Shown: positions 1 to 11,717 of the stretch, piece after piece
Position numbering within the stretch: the stretch's first letter is position 1
Layout: every line of letters starts with the position of its first letter
From: Pohlia nutans
Lineage: Eukaryota > Streptophyta > Bryopsida > Bryales > Mniaceae
Length of the DNA stretch: 64,000 nt
Assembly: GCA_022496805.1 (NCBI GenBank)
Contig: CM040099.1
Coordinates: forward strand, 20,506,031 to 20,570,030
Direction of reading: 5' to 3'
The notes under the pieces: model-generated
Told to the model about the DNA's origin: nothing
The model's input: the letters and a program-made list of their open reading frames with translations, nothing else
Database searches by the model: none
Translations under genes and position numbers: made by a program

Positions 1-2346
1 ATACAGCTCGGTTTGTCTCACTCGACCGTTGCGCGCTGGAATCCGTCGAAGAGACAACCCAAGCTCAATGTGCTCAACAGCACGGGTCCCACTAATTCGT
101 GATAAACGCCCTCAGACTCCATTCATCATCCATCCATAGTACACTACTCATCCATCAAGTACACTGCTCCAACTGCTTCTCATCCATTTGGTCACCTGCT
201 ACAGATATATTTCATCCATCAGCTCATGGGTTACGTCGTATAACTTGTCTCGTCCCCTACCATGAACTCAATGGTTACCATATTCATAACTTTTTTTTTT
301 GTTCCCGTTTTCTTTCTTGTATTAGGGATTGTCACACTGTTATAAATTTAGGACCTCACTGATTTTTAACGATTTCCGTACGACATCGGATATTTCATAG
401 GTTCGTACGTTTTTTGCTCAGATTTTCGCGGATGTCGTGGTAATTCTACACTGAATCCGCATGGACTTCTACATTCACTCTTTTTGGGGATGTCGCACAG
501 AACTTGTTTAAAATCCATGGGGTTCTAAATTCCTAATGACCTTCTTCGAGAATCAAACTCTTTTGAAGATTGAGAAGGTCTGGAGAAAAAAGAGGAGCCG
601 ATTGGGACACTTCTCCAGGCATGAAGAAGGTGTGATTCCCCTTTTTTGCCTTGTGAGGAATGACGAATGGAGAAAAAAATACTTGCAATTTAGGATCTAG
701 TAATAAAGCACGCTCTATTTACATGATCAACTAGTCCAAACTACATTCAAAGAAGGAAGATGTAATATTTTTAAAAATATTTCAATTTTTCCAAAATCTT
801 TTTTTTTAGTTGTGGGCAATCCATTCAAAATGGGCAAGGACCTATAAATGGTTAGGGGTTAACAAGGAATAAAACTGGAATAGTAATTTATTGAATAAAC
901 ATATTGAAATTAAAGTAGGCATTATTCTATTTATAATTTGGTCCCAAATATTTACATAAGAAATTGAGCATTTGGAGGATTTGGATTTATTTTGTTTCAA
1001 TTAGTTATTGAAGTTTTATTTCATATTCATATATGTTATCTCAATAATAAGTCAACCCAAAATATTGCTAAAATAAGTTTTTTCATGTTAATTTATAATT
1101 GAGTTTTATTTCAAAGACGATAAGAACAATTATAGATAATAGTAATAGTTTTTTCACATAGTAGATTTTGAGTATATACTTAAAATATGTTTTTTTTGTA
1201 ACTTTTGAGTATGATAAATATGTACTTCTAATAAAATAATATTTTTTTAAGCTTTTCAAAAAACATTTCACATTCATTTCAAGTTACTACTGTCGATATT
1301 TGTATTTAAATCTCAAATAGTTGTTGTCAAAGCACTTGTGTTCATATGTAGAAATGCACCGTATTTTGTAACATTGCATAGTTCTAACATTGTTTTTGCA
1401 ACCACAAGTTTAAAAAGGCATTATCATATCAAGCTACTTTTGATATTACAATGTTGTACAAAAATTAAACTCATACAAATCTAAATAAATTAAAATGTGG
1501 ACAAACAAATCTTTAAAAAACCCAAATCAATATATAGTTATCTCTTGAGTTATCTTTTGGTCGATTTGAGCAATCCTAAGAAATTTCATATTTTTATAAA
1601 TAAAATTGAAAAATAAAATTTATAACTGGTGTTGAGCTTTATCATAGTAGAATTGTGCATAATTATTACCACCAGTTGGTTTATTGGCACATTAATCGCA
1701 AAGCTATGTGACCAAAAACAATTCACATTATATCGTGCATATGCATAATTTAGTGCAATCTTTACTGTATAATGCATTTGATGTCGTTGATAAATTTCTT
1801 TATATTATTTAAAAAATATTCTTATCATCTATAAGTTCTTTACTCTAAATGAGATGAAAATAACATTCATTCACTAAAATTGTGTATTTTTTCGATAAAA
1901 TTAGAATCAAAGCCAATTATTTTAATATTGTAAGACATAAGACAATGATATCTCTAAATATTTTGAATTTAAATTACATTTTGAGAAAATTTGGCAAAAT
2001 TTTAATTATGATGCAAACCTCCTACATACATAAAGATGGTTTCCAAACCATTTATAAAATTTGTAATTCATATGCTTAACTTTTTGTAGCAACTTACAAT
2101 GCAATATCTCACCTTCAAGAAATAATGCAAACTTCTCACAAATTTTAACTAATGCGTGAACTAAAAGGTTTGAATTCAGAGTGCAAGCTGTTGTTTTGGT
2201 GTAAAAAGGATATTTTTATTTTCATTTTATCTTTGAAATCTCGTGTAATATGGATGCCAATGTTCAATAGATTCTAAAAAGTGGCTATTGATTGTTAAGT
2301 GGTTATTTACAGGTTCAGTAATAAACAATTGGGAGTTGAAAATGTC
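1..2346. other. AT-rich region without a gene
   Basis: The first 600 bases are of mixed composition and the rest is strongly AT-rich. The open frames are short (under 90 codons), overlap on both strands and show no family motif. I see no exon, RNA gene or complete transposon here. Confidence 0.6.
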
Positions 2347-2892
2347 TTAACCCTTTAACGTCTGAGTTCAACACTATTTTCAAAAATTCTTTATAAAATG
2401 TTTGATGAAAGTCGAAAATGGAATTGATGTACAAAGAAAAGTTGTAAATGTCAATGTGAAGATCACATCTGTACGGTTGGATTTATCGTATATTTCTTTA
2501 GTATTTTTTTATTGATCTTGCAAGGTTTTCTCTTGAAAATCAATTAAAAATCATGAATTAACGGAATTTAAAAAAAAAAATTGTGACGAAACTGGAATAA
2601 CATGCACTACGAGATGGTATGGTTTCTATTATTTGATTCTACTTATTTTGAAAAATCATCTTTAAGGTCTCACTTTTTGAACTAAGAATGAAACTTGACA
2701 TAAACCACTTGTGTTGTTTTTCCAAAAATCATAATAACCTATTTGAAAATCAAAACCGTACAAAAGATAGTCAACTTGCACAAGAGTCATGAGAAATTTT
2801 GGTGGATGAAAACTGTCCAGTTTGGATAGAATTCGAATAGTCAAAATTTGTTCAACGTCCAAATATTGGACGCCGGTGCCTGAAAGGGTTAA
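2347..2892. mobile_element. TTAA-flanked MITE, 546 bp (piggyBac-like termini)
   Basis: TTAA at 2347-2350 is followed by CCCTTTAACGTC. The other end reads GCCTGAAAGGG followed by TTAA at 2889-2892. The ends form an imperfect terminal inverted repeat starting CCCTTT, and no transposase frame lies inside. TTAA duplication with CCC/GGG termini is the piggyBac superfamily signature, so a non-autonomous member is the best reading. Both ends have diverged more than in other copies, which suggests an older insertion. Confidence 0.6.
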
Positions 2893-4800
2893 AGGAGGAA
2901 GTTTTAGATATAAGTAGGACAATCATTGTTACTATTTTTAAGAAAAAAAGTGTAGTTTGATTCTTCTAGGAATTGTCTTTTTTTGCACATTTCTACTTTT
3001 TCATTGATTAATGGTATATTTGTGTACTCTTTTGTTCAAATTGGGTTAATGTGAGTGATTGGAAATTGTTTAAGTGTTTTTTTTGTTGTGTGAATGTTGA
3101 AGTGTGAAGTTTGAATATAGCCAATGATGTGGGTTATAATCTGGAAATAGTTTTATTGGAATGATTGTATGATTGTTGGTCTATGAACAAGTGTAGTCTA
3201 GTTTGAGTGTTTGGAAATTAGTGTAAGTTGTTTGACTGACACTTTGTATACGCACTGGATGTTGGCTATAAACTATGGAAGCAATTTGATTGTGTGTTTA
3301 TTTTAGTTTCTGCCACTATGATTAAAAGTTGAGAGTGGAAACAATTATTGTATTGTGAATGGAGACAATAGTGCACTCTAGTTGAGTGAGAATCAATATT
3401 GTTGATTCAAATTGATCCTAGCTATATTTTGTGAGATTATTGCTCAGATGGTGTGAAGTCTTATTATAGAAATTGTCTTTTAGAGTAAATATGTCAAGAC
3501 CACAAATTGTGTATGGGAATCACCAAAGACTTTAACATATCATTGTGTGAATGCTTTGAGCATATTGTAGCACAAAAGTACAATGTGTTTTGATTGTCGT
3601 TCGAGATGAGCGAATGGCATATGGAATGATAATAGTCATTGGATATATTAATGTAATAGAACGACTATGGTAAAATGTGAATACTGAACACAAATTGTAT
3701 AAATCAAATGCTATTGCCTTTGATGTAATTTAATCGACTGTGGTATAGAAAATTGTGTCTAGGATTACACTTGCTGAATGGATAGTATAATAGAAATGGG
3801 TGCATGATGTTCATAGCCATAAATGCAAAAATGCCATAGTCAAGATTAACTAGTGTAATTGTAAAATCATTGTCTAGGTGGTTGGATTAATAAAACATAT
3901 ATTTGTTTTACAAAGACAATGAACACAATGTATATGTTTTAGAATGATAATTGATTTTAGACAAATCATATAAGATAATTATGATGAAGTAGATGAAAAC
4001 AATGCATGTAATTGCATGACCTAAAATACATGAAATTAGTAATGCATGAAAGTGAACAATGGAAACTACGGTGTGCGGATTGCAAGATTATTGCCAGACT
4101 ATTGTTTAAAAGATCACTATACATTTGATCGATTATTGTCAATGAATAATATGCATTGAGAGAACCTTACTCCAAAGTTTTTTATATGGACCTCACTTAC
4201 AGGATTGTACTGTACGGGCTTTTACAACTAACATTTTCTTTAAACCTATTTAACATATTTTTTCTTAAATAAAACATCATTTACCTATATGTGACTTTAA
4301 TTATCTAAAGCTTTAGCTAACTCAAGTCTTTCCCAAAAAGGATTCAATCTTTTGGTGTATATCTATGGATGTTTATTTTTACTTTTTTGTACTACATTAT
4401 GAGAGTCTAATTTGTAAAATAATGAATACTTATGTATTTGTAATATGATAATAAAGATAAGATCTTCAAGAATAGCATATGAGAACATTTTGACATATCC
4501 CAACAATATAAATTCTATCCAAATGTCATTCTCTACAACTTTTGTTTGTATGCCAACTTCAATAAATAAACCTCCTTTTTTATTATTAGTAAATTTTGAT
4601 AGTTGTCCAAAATGTAATTATAATTTTTTAATTTTTCACATGCAATGGAGTGAAATAAAATTTCATATAGTTACCTTTATTTTTTATTCCATTTTAAAAA
4701 TCAAACTCAAGATTCAAATCTCAATTAAATAAATAAACAAAATTGAATAGTTTTTTTTTAACTCCAAAAACCTTGACTACTAAATATGGTCGTCTTTGCA
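2893..4800. other. Gene-free region with G/T-rich top strand
   Basis: From about 2990 to 4160 the plus strand is rich in G and T with many short variants of TGTG, GAATG and ATTG. The pattern is irregular and has no clean period. No coding frame or element boundary is visible. Confidence 0.4.
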
Positions 4801-5412
4801 GTTAGCGATTAAAACTCCTTTAGTATATGTTTATTACAAGCTTGATAGGTCATAATTATTAGAATATAGTATAAGAATGTCTTAAATCTAATTCTACTAG
4901 AAAGGTATCTTTATCTTAGGTTCAAATATTTGAAAATTTAGAAAACCCTATATGAGAATTTAGATCAAATCATCTTAAATAATGATAATAATTCTTTTTG
5001 TCAAATGGATCCAAGTTGTTAAAAACTTTCTTTAAGAATGATATTAAACATAACAAGTCAAATCAACAAACGAAAGGACATACATATCCTAAATCTGGAT
5101 TTCTCTAAATTTTAAGATATCTTCCTTATACGCTAAAATAGTTTGAATTTAGAAAATCTTCCTATTGCATGGAACCAAGTTACTTGTGAAATTTCCCTTT
5201 TAAAATGTTATATGAAGGCAAACAAGAGAGAATATGTACAAACATAATTTAATGATTTATCCCATATGTCTAAAAAAAATTAAATGTCTTTTGTTTATTT
5301 TAGGATTTTCAAACTACTAGAAAAAAGGCATCAAATCATCTTGCAAACATGATTTTTTCTATGAGGTATATTATAGATATTGAAAAACTCCTCTTTAGAA
5401 TGCCATGTAAAG

Positions 5413-5522
5413 CCCTAAAAGTTAGAATGAATATAAGGATGTCTACTTTTGAAAAGCCTATGCAAATCCCTAAAAGTTAGAATGAATATAAGGATGTCTA
5501 CTTTTGAAAAGCCTATGCAAAT
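5413..5522. repeat. Perfect 2 x 55 bp tandem duplication
   Basis: Bases 5413-5467 are repeated without change at 5468-5522, starting CCCTAAAAGTTAGAATGAAT. Identity of the copies within a field of eroded repeats points to a recent duplication or an assembly effect. Confidence 0.85.
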
Positions 5523-5680
5523 CTTTAGTGATTGTCATTGTTCTTTCAAACACCCACATAGAAAGTGTTTGAACAATTAGACTTTCAATACATCCCAATT
5601 TCATTAAAAAAAATCGAAGTTAGTTCCTTCTCCTAATACAAAAATATCTTATTCAAAAATTGAAATATCTTTATGTACCT

Positions 5681-6284
5681 TTAACCCTTAAACGTCAAAG
5701 CAAGCCCCACGGGCTTGTTTATGAGAGAATAATGAAGAAAAAAGTGGATTTTCTCAACCAAACCAAGTGAGAATGGGTGCGTTGAAAAGCTACTGAAAAA
5801 GCGATCTAGATTCCAAATTTTCGCCTCATTTGAGAGATTGTGGAATCCTTGGTAAGCAATCAAAGTTATCAAATTAAACAAGTTTTGAGGTTAGGGCAGC
5901 TGAAGTTCTGCAGTGCCGTAGTGCTACAGTGCTAGCCAGCAGTGCACTGCAGAGCCGTTTTTGCAATTTTTTATTTTTTATTTTTTATTTTTGCAAATTT
6001 TTTTAGATTCCTTCCGGGTTGCCTCGTCCAGGCCCTCTTGACGTTTAACCCCTAAACGTCTGAACATGCCTTTGTGGCCAATAGAATACGTTGTATTTTG
6101 ATTGTATTTGGAATGAATCCACAGCTTTGATGAGTTTGAGGTCAAAAGAGAAGTTGAAATTTAGATCAATGCGGTTCTAGTCGATTACTGAGATCCCAAT
6201 TAAGAGTTTCTTGTTGATAGAAAATCCCAATTATACGACAACGTGTATACTATCCCCATGGGACATTTAGGGGTTAAGGGTTAA
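5681..6284. mobile_element. TTAA element family A, interrupted by a family B element
   Basis: The left end is TTAA (5681-5684) followed by CCCTTAAACGTC. The right end has been split: its last part, GGG plus TTAA, lies at 6278-6284 after the inserted family B element (6045-6277). The uninterrupted relative at 51215-51604 shares the interior (the phrases CCCACGGG, GAGAATAAT, GTTGAGGTTAGGGCAGC and GGCCCTCTTG). No coding capacity is visible. Confidence 0.75.
6045..6277. mobile_element. TTAA element family B, nested in family A
   Basis: TTAA at 6045-6048 is followed by CCCCTAAACGTCTG. The right end is GGGACATTTAGGGG followed by TTAA at 6274-6277. It is inserted at a TTAA inside the right terminus of a family A element. 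A second copy with about the same interior lies at 32005-32234. About 225 bp lie between the TTAA sites and there is no open frame of note. Confidence 0.8.
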
Positions 6285-7559
6285 GATATTCAAATGTGGA
6301 GGAATTCTAGATTTAAGACCCCATTGAATTAAAAAAATTGTGTACAAATAAAACTCCGTTACAATGTATTTCAAATGTAAACTAATAATTGTCCATCTCC
6401 ATTATGACGCCTCACTTCATGAACATCCCATGAAGATTGTCTATAGTGTGTCATGAGTATACATTAGCATATTATTTCAAGTTTTAAATAATTGCAGATT
6501 AAATTGTTTCAAATACGTACATTCTTCTCATCAAATGAACTAGAGTTGTTAATATCTCATTTGAAGAATGTTATGCAAAGTTTGAGAAGTCATAATTATT
6601 GGTGTACAATACAAAGATATCTCAAATATAGATTAATGTAAAACTTAAAATATCATTGTTCTATTCTACGATAATTCAAATTTTAAAGAGTTATGAATTA
6701 AATCATCTTGAAAACCATGTGTGATTCTACATGTCAGACAAACCTAAAGTGTTAGAAATTTTCTTAAAGTATGTCAAATCAAACTTGTCAAGTCATAATC
6801 AATTAGACATATTTCAAATATATGTATATTCTAAATCCATTCAAAAATTAAAATAATTTTATCCTACTTTGGGATATTTCAAAATTTTGATAAATTTCAA
6901 CTCAATCCCCTCACATATTGTACTTTGATTTTTCATGTTTAATATAAACAAGGTGCTAATTGATTTTTTAATATAAAGTCTTATGAGTAAAATTAGTAAG
7001 ATATATTATGAGTATAAAGATATTTGAAATGTAGATCTATTAAAATTTAAGATATTGTTATCATACCATAGGATAGCTAAAATCTACAAAATCCACACTT
7101 GATTAATTTTTCACACTAGGATTCTGTTTCTTTCAGAAATCCAAGGTGTTATAAATTCATTTTAGGAAGTTTATGCAAAGCTTGAGAAATGAAATTAAGT
7201 GAGACAAACTATTGTAGATTTTTAATTTAATACAAAAAATCAAAAATTATTTTAGATATCCTTATCCTATGTTACAACTTTTTAAACATTTATATAAATA
7301 AAACCATCTTTAATACCATGATTTTATTTATCACATAGACCCAAATTGTTAAGAAATCCCTTGAGGAATGTTATGTCCCTAGTAATGTCACCCTAAACAA
7401 GTCATAATTAGTTGAATAATTTGAGACAATTTCATAGTATTATAAGATACATTCACTAAAAATTTATAAGATCTTAGTTCGAAAGTGTTCAAAAGTGCCC
7501 TTAAAACAGTCTACTCATAAAATCGAGCAAACAAAAAATCTCCAAAAATCACTACACTT

Positions 7560-7845
7560 ATGGTGTTACATTTCAACCCATCACAACAAATATAATCCAT
7601 AGATTATCTGCATCTTATTCACAAATGAATTACAAAACATTTTGAATTTTGCATGGATTTCAAATTTTACACAAAAACATTGGTGATTGCAATCATTGAT
7701 TCAAAAGTATGGATAGATTCTAAAATTAATAATCCATAATTTTTATTCAATCATCAAGTTCATAATATCCCTCTTAGTTGCATTTAATTATGCATCTTTA
7801 CAAATCTGTCCAATTTAGAGAAGGCTATAGGCATTTGAGGATTAA
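7560..7845. mobile_element. Truncated TTAA element, family E
   Basis: The interior matches the family E copy at 45562-46138: ACATTTCAACCCATC, the phrase for a mutated TATGGATAGA block, and CTCTTAGTTGCATTT. The right end has decayed to GAGGATTAA (TTAA 7842-7845). A left terminus is not recognisable. Confidence 0.5.
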
Positions 7846-7917
7846 ACATTTTTCAAATGGAAAAACACATTAGAAACATGATTGTATTGCAAGGCAAGCT
7901 AGATTGCCTTGGGAGCT

Positions 7918-9505
7918 TGAATCCAATTAACAGACATAGCTTTATAGAGATGATCAATTTGCAAAGTAGAAGAGAAGTTGAATGAGGGGTACAATTCGAA
8001 GTTGAGGCATTACTTGCTTCACAACCTTGGGGTTGCCACGTGGTGACACTTTGTTGAACCGATAGAGGTATTGATGAGGTTAGAAATTGCATCATCCCAT
8101 TCTAGATGTCCTTTCAAGGACTTTGTGATGTTTAAGAATATCACATCAAATCAAAATAAGGACTAGGATGTCAACTTCACAAAAAGTATGTAAATCTCTA
8201 GTAACTGTCACGTTTTACTATTCTCTCAGTTATCCACCTCGGACGTTGAACTAAAAGACCCTAAATAGATCTCAGTCTCCATGAAGAAATTGTAGTTAAT
8301 TTCTCTTTGTTCTCTCAAGTCACCTACCTCAGACGTTGAACTAAATAAATCTACCTACATCTCTCTTCAATAAGGACTAGTATGTCAATTCTTCAAAAAA
8401 ACTATGTAAATCTCTAGTAATTGTCACTTGTCACTATTTTCTCAATCATCCACCTTGAATGTTGTACCAAAAGACCCTAACTACATCTCATTTTCAATAA
8501 GGACTAGGACGTCAAGTCCTCAAAAGCACTATGTAAATTTCTAGTAACTATCACTTGTTACTATTTTCTCAGTCACTCGCCTCGGATGTTGTACTAAAAT
8601 ACCCTACATACATCTCAAATTCAATAAAGAAACTGGGATGTCAACTCCTAAAAAAACTATGTAAATTTCTGGTAACTATTACTTGTCACTATTTTCTTAG
8701 TCACCCACCTCGGACGCTGAACCAAAAGACCTTAAATACATCTTAGTTTCAATAAAGACTAGGATGTCAACTCCTTGAAAACACTATATAAATCTCTAGT
8801 AACTGTCACTTGTCACTATTTTCTCAGTCGCCCATCTTGGATGTTGTACTAAAAGACACTAGATACATCTCAGTTTCAATAAAGAAATTGTAGTTAATTT
8901 CTCTTTGTTCTCTCAGTCACCTACCTTAGACGTTGAACTACATGAGTCTACCTACATCTCTATTCAATAAGGACTAGGATGTTAATTCCTCAAAAAAACT
9001 ATGTAAATCTCTAGTAATTATCACTTGTCACTATTTTCTCAATCACCCACCTTCAGTGAATGTTGTACCAAAAGACCCTAACTACATTTTAGTTTCAATA
9101 ACGATTAGGATGTTAAGTCCTCAAAAACACTATGTAAATCTCTAGTAACTAATACTTGTCACTATTCTCTTAGTCACCCACCTCGGACGTTGGAATAAAA
9201 GACCCTATACACATTTCAGTTTCGATAAAGAAACTGTAGTTAATCCTCTCTCTTCTCTAGTCACCCACCTTGGACATTGAATTAAAAGACTTTAGTTACA
9301 TCTCAGTTTCAATAAAGAAACTATGGTTAATTCTCTTTGTCAGTGTGAGGATGTATCATTTAAGATTTGAAATATCTTTATCGTACCTTAAGAAAACTCA
9401 ATTTTAAAAACTTTAGATTTAATATATTCTTATATTACACTAAAAAGGGATATTAAAAGGGATTCAAAATTAGGATGCTCACCTTGTAAAATTCATGTCT
9501 CACGA
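7918..9505. repeat. Duplicated block, copy 1, with short tandem array (8155-9340)
   Basis: A leader (7918-8155), a tandem array (8155-9340) and a tail (9340-9505) reappear in the same order at 9615-10347. The array unit is about 125 bp, with some shorter units of about 90 bp. Each carries variants of GGACTAGGATGTCAACTCCT, CTAGTAACTGTCACTTGTCA and CACCTCGGACGTTGAAC. Around ten units can be traced. Frames inside are not continuous, so coding is unlikely. Confidence 0.75.
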
Positions 9506-9614
9506 CACTAAATTAGTGAAAATAAATATGATTCGTAGTTCTAAAATTCTATTTGGTTTTGCATACATCTACATGTAAAAGAAATAAGCCAACTATTTTT
9601 TTACTATATATATA

Positions 9615-10347
9615 TATCCAATTGACAAATATAGCTTTATAGAGATGATAAAATTGCAAAATGGAGGAGAAATTGAACGAAGGACAAAAGTTGAGGCAAT
9701 ACTTGCTTCACGACCTGGATGTTGCCATGTGGCAACATTTGGTTGGAGAGGTAGAGGTGTTCGCGACGTTAGAAATTTCATGATCCAATTCTGAATGTCT
9801 TTTCAAGGACTCTGTGATGTTTAAGAATACCTTGTCATGTCAAAATAAGGACCAAAATGTCAACTCCTTGAACAAACTATAAATCTAGTAGCTGTCACTT
9901 ATTGCCATTCTCTCAGTCATTCACCTCGGACGTCAAACTAAAAGACCCTGACCTCTCTTTGAACAAACTATAAATCTAGTAGCTGTCACTTGTCGTTGTT
10001 CTCTCAGTCATTCACCTCGGACGTCAAACTAAAAGACCCTGGCGACTCCTTGAACAATTTGTAAATCTAGTAGCTGTCACTTGTTGTCGTTCTCACAGTC
10101 ATTCACCTCGGACGTCAAACTAAAAGACCCCGGTCAGATAAATCTCAATTTTAATAAAGAAACTGAAGGTTAGTTAATTCTCTCTCTCAATATGAGGATG
10201 TATCATTTAAAGATTTGAAATATCTTTATCGTACCCTAAGAAAACTCAATTCTTAAAAAACAACTTTAGATTTAATTCACACTTATATTACACTAAAAAG
10301 GAATATTAAAAGGGATCCAAAATTAGGGTGCTAACCTTATAAAATAG
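9615..10347. repeat. Duplicated block, copy 2, with contracted array
   Basis: Same leader, array and tail order as 7918-9505, but the array here has only about three or four units of 85-90 bp (9846-10190). The units carry TAAATCTAGTAGCTGTCACT and CACCTCGGACGTCAAAC. The tail, with GAGGATGTATCATTTA and TCTTTATCGTACC, is close to copy 1. The direct duplication ends about 1.3 kb before the kinase start codon. Confidence 0.75.
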
Positions 10348-11717
10348 TGAAATATAGATACGAATCCCCTTAATACCCCTATTTATTGTAGAAAAAAGAA
10401 AAGAAAAACTCCATCACCCTAGTGTGAACGCGTTCTTGTCTATCCCGGTTCTAACGGCTCACTTCAAGGGCAACCCGTTTCGCCGGTCGTCGGGCTTGAC
10501 TCCCGACCCTCCAATCCGCTCTAGAATCTACCACTGCAAATCACCCCGGAGCGTACATACTCGTTTCGATTGGTAGATTTCGGGTGCCGTCCTGGCAGGA
10601 GTACACCCTCTCCGCGTTCTCTGACTGCTGTGTCTCTCGCTCCTCCTCGCCTTTCTTTCTCTCTTCGTTCCTCCTCCCCCATCGCATTTTGCTTCACTGA
10701 AATCTGCCCGTTCCGGGAACCCGAATCGTGTGTTTTTTGAAGCTCTATGGTGGCGGAACCTCGCGATCTTTCAGTGGCGTTTTCTGGCGGAATTTGTGAA
10801 CCTCGCAATCGTAGATCTATTTAGGGTTTGGGGGAGCATGGGGTGGTGTTGGCCCGAAGTCACGAAGCGGAGAATGGGCGAGGAATCCTAATGCGGGTTT
10901 GTTCTTCTTGTGTCGGTGGAGGTTTTGAAGGATGCGGCAACTTCGCCAGGTTAGGTCAATGGAGTGCAGTGTGACGATCACGTGCATCAGCTGAGGAGAA
11001 TAAGAATTGCTTCTTTTGGTATACTGGAGATCAAGTTTGATGCTATTGGGACGATTACCGGGGTTTTTGTATTGATTGCAACATCCACTGTAAGATTGCT
11101 CTGTAGCTTTCACCCCGCATTTGAGACAGGGTTCCATAGTTTTCCATAGTTTTGCGTACTGGAGCTTTCTTTTAATCAAGTTTGGGCTTCTGAAGGGACC
11201 ATTAGCTGGTTTTTTTTTTCAGTGATTGCAACATCCGCATATATTGTTATGTAGCTTTCATCCCACATTTGAGACAGGGTTCCATAGTTTTCCATAGTTT
11301 TGCGTACGGGAGCCTCTTTTAATCAAGTTTAGGCTTCTGAAGGGACCATTAGCTGGTTTTTTTTAGTGATTGCAACATCCACAGTAAGATTGCTCTGTAG
11401 CTTTCATCCCACATTTGAGATAGGTTTCCATAGTTTTCCACAGTTTTGCGTACTGGAGCTTTCTTTTAATCAAGTTTGGACGATTAGCTGGTTCTTTTTT
11501 AGTGATTGCAACATCCGCACAGATTTTTATGTAGCTTTCATCCCACATTTGAGACAGGAGGATTAAGCTCGGTATTCCACTAGTGATACCTCATCACTGA
11601 AATAAGGTGGAAGGACAAGGGATGAGATGGTTATGACGTAGTGGGCATAATTATAGAGATTGATTGGCACTGACAGACATCGGCAATAGGAAGAATAATC
11701 CAAGTGGGAGTGCGATC
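10348..11717 (+). promoter_or_regulatory. Promoter and 5' leader region of the Raf-like kinase
   Basis: Composition shifts to GC-richer, pyrimidine-rich sequence from about 10400, as expected for a plant promoter and leader. A transcription start cannot be fixed by eye. The stretch 11073-11558 consists of four tandem repeats with splice-acceptor-like tracts, so the leader may contain an intron or alternative untranslated exons. Short open frames here are not conserved-looking and start mostly at non-ATG codons. Confidence 0.4.
11073..11558 (+). repeat. Four tandem leader repeats (about 136-150 bp)
   Basis: Units begin at 11073, 11223, 11367 and 11503 with TGATTGCAACATCC and contain GTAGCTTTCATCCCACATTT, CCATAGTTTTCC, TTTTGCGTAC and TTAATCAAGTTT. 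The last is cut short after GAGACAGG. Units 2 to 4 are preceded by a T-rich tract ending in AG, which resembles a 3' splice site. Confidence 0.85.

Larger units (their letters stand above)
4800..7560. repeat. Degenerate repeat field
   Basis: Diverged copies of one block recur: phrases such as AAGTCATAATTA, GAATGTTATGCAAAG and AAATCATCTT reappear near 4850, 5000, 6560, 6720, 6790, 7160 and 7340 at irregular spacing of very roughly 200-300 bp. This looks like an old satellite-like array eroded by mutation and interrupted by the TTAA elements at 5681-6284. No gene is visible. Confidence 0.45.

Noticed and set aside
99..362. 87-codon frame at the start of the window
   Set aside because: Begins at a GTG, is low complexity in places and matches no family.
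8155..9340. CRISPR-like array
   Set aside because: Units of about 90-125 bp are diverged along their whole length with no repeat/spacer alternation, in a plant nuclear context; it is a tandem satellite.
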